Shown here in pieces: positions 60,687 through 64,000 of a DNA stretch of 64,000 nucleotides. The translations under genes were made by a program, and so were the position numbers. Position 1 is the first letter of the stretch; each line of letters opens with the position of its first letter. Below the pieces are notes generated by a model. The model saw only the letters and a list, made by a program, of their open reading frames with translations. It was not told where the DNA came from and ran no database searches. Source of the DNA: CBDFKQ01 sp965248855 (GTDB lineage Bacteria > Bacteroidota > Bacteroidia > Cytophagales > 172606-1); NCBI GenBank assembly GCA_965248855.1, contig CBDFKQ010000014.1:434001-498000 (forward strand), given 5' to 3'.

Positions 60687-62696
60687 ATGAAAAAATTAGC
60701 ATCAATCTTATTTTGTATATGTCTGATAAAATCAGGCATAGCTCAATCGCCTAAAATTCCGGTACGTAAAAATCGTGCTCAAAGTTCTTTCGGCTTACAT
60801 TTTGATTTTCATGCGAATGATAAAGATAAACAGATCGGAAAAACCCTTACTCGTGGCATGATCGATTCATTACTTACCACAGTAAAACCTGATTTTATTC
60901 AAATCGATTGCAAAGGCCATCCGGGGTATACCAGTTATCCTACCAAAGTAGGTAATCAGGCAGGTGGCTTCACTCAAGATCCGTTAAAGTTATTCCGTGA
61001 AGAAACGGCTAAATATGGTGTTGCATTGTATGTCCATTATTCCGGAGTATTGGATGAGCGAGCCGTTAAGCTTCATCCGAATTGGGCAAAAGTTGATGCG
61101 AAGGGAGTGGCAGATAAAGAAGAAACCTCTCGCCACAGCGCATATGTTGATAGTTTGATGATACCACAGTTGAAAGAAATTGCAGATTACGGCGTTGATG
61201 GCGCCTGGGTTGACGGCGATAATTGGGCTGCAAAACGCGATTACTCCGAAAAGTCTGTGGCTGCATTCAGAAAGCAAACCGGTTTTGAAAAAGTACCAAA
61301 AAATGCTGACGAACCGGGATGGGCTGAATGGACAGCCTTCACCCGCCAATCATTTAAAAATTATTTGAGTAAATATGTAGATGCTATTCATAAGTATAAA
61401 CCCGGTTTTCAGATTACCAGTAACTGGTCGTACACCGGATATATGCCTGAACCTGTTGATGTTAATATTGATTTTATATCCGGTGATGTTGCATCTAACA
61501 GTAGTGTTTACAGTGCAGCTTTCGAATCTCGTTGCATTGCGCCACAGGGTAAGCCATGGGATTTAATGTCATGGGGTTTCAGTTATAACTTTGGTAATTC
61601 ATTCGGAAGCCCAAAAAATCCGATTTCGTTAATGCAGGAAGCTTCCGAAGTTATTACTATGGGTGGCGGTTATCAGGTATACTATACCCAAAACCGTGAC
61701 GCTTCTCTTAAACCCTGGTCTTTCCCGGGAATGGCTAAAATTGCTAATTTTTGTCATGATAGGCAGGCGTTTTGCAAAGATGCAAAGCCGGTTTCGCAAG
61801 TGGCGGTACTTTATTCAACATTTGCTTTTTATAAGTTTGCTAAAATTATTTACGATTATAATCCTGATGTAATTGCAAATGAAGTGAAAGGTATTACCAT
61901 GAGTTTACTTGATAAGCAATACAGCGTTCAGGTACTTCAGGAACACCATTTAACCGGCCGAATGAAAGAATTTCCTATAATAGTTATACCGGGATGGCGT
62001 GAATTGGAACCTTCTTTTAAGGCTGAATTACTCGATTATTCTCGAAATGGCGGAAACCTCATCATTACTGGCCCGGATGCAATTGATTATTTCAAAGATG
62101 ATGTTGGATTGACCAATGTTAAAAAGCAGCCGGAGAAATTTTTAAATTTAGGTTTTAATGGACGTATAAGTACTATAAAAGCACACTGGGCACAAGTTCA
62201 ACTGCCGAACAATGCGAAAATGATTGGTAAATTTTATTCGGATCAGGATTTTCGCTCGGCTTCTGATCCTGCGGCAGCCATTGTTCCTTATGGAAAAGGG
62301 AAAATCGGGATGGTGTTTTCTAATTTGGGCTCTACCTATATCTGGCAACGCACTCAACTGGGGGCCGATTTTCTATCGGATATTGTATCCCAACTTTCAA
62401 AGCCGGAATTGAAGGTTGAAGGCTCATCATATGTACATGTTAACCTGACTGTTAAAAATAATCAAACATTAATTCATTTAATTAATGCGACCGGTCATCA
62501 TGACAATGAAAAAATTTACGAATGGGCTGAAGTGCCACCTTTGTACAATCTTAATATTCAGTATAAAACAAATAGAAAACCAACAAAATTAACCATCCAA
62601 CCTGAGGGGATGAATCTTAGCTTTAATTACAAGGATGGAATTTTGAGTTTTGTTGTGCCTAAGTTGGATATTTATTCTATTGTTCAGGTTGATTAA
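60687..62696 (+). CDS. Secreted TIM-barrel hydrolase with GATase1-like domain, family not identified
   Basis: This 669-residue protein has a signal peptide (ASILFCICLIKSGIAQ). Residues ~30-360 look like a TIM barrel: SSFGLHFDFHANDKDKQIGK, KPDFIQIDCKGHPGYTS, GVALYVHYSGVLDER and GAWVDGDNW (Asp176 and Asp178 as candidate catalytic residues). The central part (PVSQVAVLYSTFAFYK, EFPIIVIPGWREL, YSRNGGNLIITGPDAI) resembles the GATase1-like domain of GH42-type enzymes, followed by a beta domain. The fold order suggests a glycoside hydrolase related to the fucosidase/GH42 groups. I cannot name the family. It follows the GH27 gene after 123 bases, probably in one operon. Confidence 0.7.
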   Translation: MKKLASILFCICLIKSGIAQSPKIPVRKNRAQSSFGLHFDFHANDKDKQIGKTLTRGMIDSLLTTVKPDFIQIDCKGHPGYTSYPTKVGNQAGGFTQDPLKLFREETAKYGVALYVHYSGVLDERAVKLHPNWAKVDAKGVADKEETSRHSAYVDSLMIPQLKEIADYGVDGAWVDGDNWAAKRDYSEKSVAAFRKQTGFEKVPKNADEPGWAEWTAFTRQSFKNYLSKYVDAIHKYKPGFQITSNWSYTGYMPEPVDVNIDFISGDVASNSSVYSAAFESRCIAPQGKPWDLMSWGFSYNFGNSFGSPKNPISLMQEASEVITMGGGYQVYYTQNRDASLKPWSFPGMAKIANFCHDRQAFCKDAKPVSQVAVLYSTFAFYKFAKIIYDYNPDVIANEVKGITMSLLDKQYSVQVLQEHHLTGRMKEFPIIVIPGWRELEPSFKAELLDYSRNGGNLIITGPDAIDYFKDDVGLTNVKKQPEKFLNLGFNGRISTIKAHWAQVQLPNNAKMIGKFYSDQDFRSASDPAAAIVPYGKGKIGMVFSNLGSTYIWQRTQLGADFLSDIVSQLSKPELKVEGSSYVHVNLTVKNNQTLIHLINATGHHDNEKIYEWAEVPPLYNLNIQYKTNRKPTKLTIQPEGMNLSFNYKDGILSFVVPKLDIYSIVQVD

Positions 62697-62703
62697 ATGC
62701 GAA

Positions 62704-62722
62704 TTTAAGTTGGATACTTAAA
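62704..62722. repeat. TTTAAGT-N5-ACTTAAA palindrome
   Basis: TTTAAGT (62704-62710) and ACTTAAA (62716-62722) are exact reverse complements, a shorter-armed relative of the sites at 25565 and 31488. It lies right after a stop codon, which argues for a repeat and not only a promoter site. Confidence 0.4.
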
Positions 62723-62769
62723 CTTATATGTTCATAAAAAATTAAAATAATTTATATTCTATTTCAAAA

Positions 62770-62812
62770 AAAAACAACATTGATAATCTATAAAGTTATC
62801 AATGTTGTTTTT
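62770..62812. terminator. Bidirectional terminator between convergent genes
   Basis: A 17-bp stem, AAAAACAACATTGATAA (62770-62786) with TTATCAATGTTGTTTTT (62796-62812), encloses a 9-nt loop. The A- and T-runs serve transcripts from both sides, that is, the hydrolase cluster and the isomerase gene. Confidence 0.9.
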
Positions 62813-62866
62813 TCATTTACTTGAGATTTTAATTACAGAACAAGCACATTTGGTTTAAATAAATAT

Positions 62867-63772
62867 TTACAAACCATTTGCTAAAAGTTTTTCATCCAGA
62901 AATTTTTTTGCTCTTGGCACATCAGTTTCTTCCAAATGTTCAATAATTATTGGGATATTTGGATAATGTTGGCTTAAGCGTTGTAAATAAAGATCATAAT
63001 TAAGAGATCCCAATCCGGGTGCCGGAAGTTCAATCATTCCTACACCACGCAATGCATGAGCTTCGCTGGCATCAATATTTGCCATTTGAACACCTTGTGC
63101 AGCACCGGCAAGTTTAACATCCTTAGCATGAGAAATTTTTATCTTATCAGACAAAGCATTAAAAATATGATTTAATGTATTATCCATTTGACCAATATTG
63201 TGCTCTTCAAAATAATTGGTTGGATCCATAAGCAAACCCAAATGAGAATCAGGTATATCGGCAAATAAACGCAAGGTTTCATCTACTGAGCCTATCACAT
63301 TATTTACATAAGTTTCAACTAAAAAGGTCACGTTATGTTCTCTTGCAAAACTTACTAAATCCTGAATTACTTTTCTGCATTCCTCATAACCTTCTTCAGT
63401 TTTGTTTTTCGGATGATGTACCCAATCACTATCGTTGTCAAACGTTCCGGATTCACTTATTACATAAGGAGAACCAAGTTCATGAGCATGTTTTATGATT
63501 TGCTTTAAATGATTAAGGTTTGCTTTTCGTTTATCAGGATTGGGGTGAACTAAATTTGTATAACCCGAAATGCATGAAACAGGCAAATTATGCCTGCGGA
63601 AAGTATCTCTTATTTTATTGCATTTTGCTGTAGTGATTTGATCAGTGCTAAGATCAATTTCCTTAAAAGAAACATCGAGTTGCACAGTATTAAATCCGAT
63701 TGAACGGATTTTTTGAGCTGTTTCTTCTAGTGTGTAAGGAAAATATCCGGTAAATATTCCTACCTGTATCAT
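62867..63772 (-). CDS. Sugar phosphate isomerase/epimerase family protein (xylose isomerase-like TIM barrel)
   Basis: A protein of about 301 residues from ATG 63772 (MIQVGIFTGYFPYTLEETAQ); a TTG two codons upstream (63778) is also in frame. It has the AP-endonuclease-2-like barrel: IRSIGFNTVQLDVSF, VSCISGYTNLVHPNPDKRKA, GSPYVISESGTFDND, NVTFLVETYVNN, GLLMDPTNYF and KISHAKDVKL, the last three carrying likely Glu, Asp and His metal ligands. Members isomerise or epimerise sugars or keto-sugars. The Gfo/Idh/MocA oxidoreductase gene lies 37 bases upstream, a common partnership in sugar and inositol breakdown. Confidence 0.87.
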   Translation of the reverse strand: MIQVGIFTGYFPYTLEETAQKIRSIGFNTVQLDVSFKEIDLSTDQITTAKCNKIRDTFRRHNLPVSCISGYTNLVHPNPDKRKANLNHLKQIIKHAHELGSPYVISESGTFDNDSDWVHHPKNKTEEGYEECRKVIQDLVSFAREHNVTFLVETYVNNVIGSVDETLRLFADIPDSHLGLLMDPTNYFEEHNIGQMDNTLNHIFNALSDKIKISHAKDVKLAGAAQGVQMANIDASEAHALRGVGMIELPAPGLGSLNYDLYLQRLSQHYPNIPIIIEHLEETDVPRAKKFLDEKLLANGL

Positions 63773-63809
63773 ATTCAAAAGGTTTAAGGTGAAAATTTTT
63801 TGCTAAAAA

Positions 63810-64000
63810 CTAACTATTCAAAATTTCTTCAATGGCTATTGCTCTGTGCTCTTTATAAGATAAATAGCAGGCATCCACAAGCGCCATCGTTTTTAAATTG
63901 TCTTTCCCGCTTATTTCCGGTTCTTTATTATCTTCAACAGCACACATAAGCTGTGACATTGGGCCTGCAAAAGCATCAGGAAACCAAACCTGATCCCAAC
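63810..64000 (-). CDS. Gfo/Idh/MocA family oxidoreductase, C-terminal part (truncated by window edge)
   Basis: The frame is open from the window edge to a TAG stop at 63810-63812. The last ~62 residues read WDQVWFPDAFAGPMSQLMCA, then VEDNKEPEISGKDNLKTMAL, and end in VDACYLSYKEHRAIAIEEIL. The GKDNLKTMALVDACYLS helix is the standard C-terminus of Gfo/Idh/MocA dehydrogenases. The NAD-binding domain lies outside the window. With the isomerase gene 37 bases downstream it forms a probable sugar catabolism pair. Confidence 0.88.
   Translation of the reverse strand, partial: WDQVWFPDAFAGPMSQLMCAVEDNKEPEISGKDNLKTMALVDACYLSYKEHRAIAIEEILNS

Noticed and set aside
60990..61349. 119-residue minus-strand open frame within the TIM-barrel hydrolase gene
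   Set aside because: It is the shadow of a strong coding region on the other strand, with no promoter or ribosome binding site.

Overview
The window looks like chromosome of a low-G+C member of the Bacteroidota, most likely the Chitinophagales/Sphingobacteriales side. The reasons are the AT-rich code, TAnnTTTG-type promoters with few Shine-Dalgarno sequences, two type IX secretion (T9SS) proteins (a PorX response regulator and a SprE/PorW lipoprotein), the Bacteroidota-type acyl-CoA reductase plus ferredoxin pair, a DUF6814-like membrane protein next to an MHS-type transporter, and MEP-pathway isoprenoid genes (dxs, ispF). No rRNA, tRNA, CRISPR array, integrase or transposase gene was seen.

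Layout. 0-7.4 kb: end of malate dehydrogenase, an Hpt domain protein, Uma2 and TatD nuclease-fold proteins, a frameshifted DUF255 protein, secreted TPR and TonB-C-like proteins, a GNAT enzyme and a frameshifted EamA exporter. 7.4-8.2 kb: non-coding tandem repeats built on a REP/MITE-like element. 8.2-9.6 kb: a SRPBCC-EVE-MarR operon with a perfect 25-bp palindrome at its promoter. 9.8-17 kb: btuF-like gene and acs, DUF6814, MFS transporter, SprE/PorW. 17-25.3 kb: M23 peptidase, SpoT, Fur, PurA, a broken methyltransferase, LuxC-type reductase and ferredoxin. 25.7-31.3 kb: lipoprotein, Dxs, a broken YdeI/DUF1801 gene, AHSA1 and ArsR. 31.8-34.7 kb: a two-gene family 2A encapsulin operon (shell plus cysteine desulfurase cargo), clearly richer in G+C than its surroundings. 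36-40 kb: methyltransferase, hisD, hisG and a FecCD permease. 41.5-44.7 kb: a ladder of decayed copies of the 5' end of a MocR-type regulator gene, then the intact gene and an AlkA-type glycosylase. 44.8-55.6 kb: outer-membrane barrel, sugar dehydrogenase, PorX, PutA-type proline dehydrogenase, RlmI-type methyltransferase, DUF6624, a lipoprotein, IspF and a dicarboxylate/glutamate symporter. 56.8-64 kb: a glycoside-degradation locus with a duplicated GH5-like enzyme, a GH27 enzyme and an unassigned TIM-barrel protein, facing a sugar isomerase/epimerase and a Gfo/Idh/MocA oxidoreductase.

The most notable functional system is the encapsulin operon. The shell protein should self-assemble and enclose a SufS-like cysteine desulfurase whose roughly 230-residue disordered N-terminus acts as the cargo-loading domain, probably for sulfur storage or mobilisation. 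Family 2A encapsulins are a described class; the two-gene form here, its foreign composition and its flanking palindrome are the local points of interest. The most unusual DNA structure is the 41.5-42.3 kb ladder, in which the first ~110 bp of the MocR gene plus its leader are repeated three times, each copy truncated at a REP/MITE-like element. The same element also drives a tandem array at 7.5-7.9 kb.

Five genes carry single-base frameshifts, four of them in or beside homopolymer runs. This suggests either indel errors in the assembly or real gene decay, and it limits confidence in calling any of them pseudogenes.
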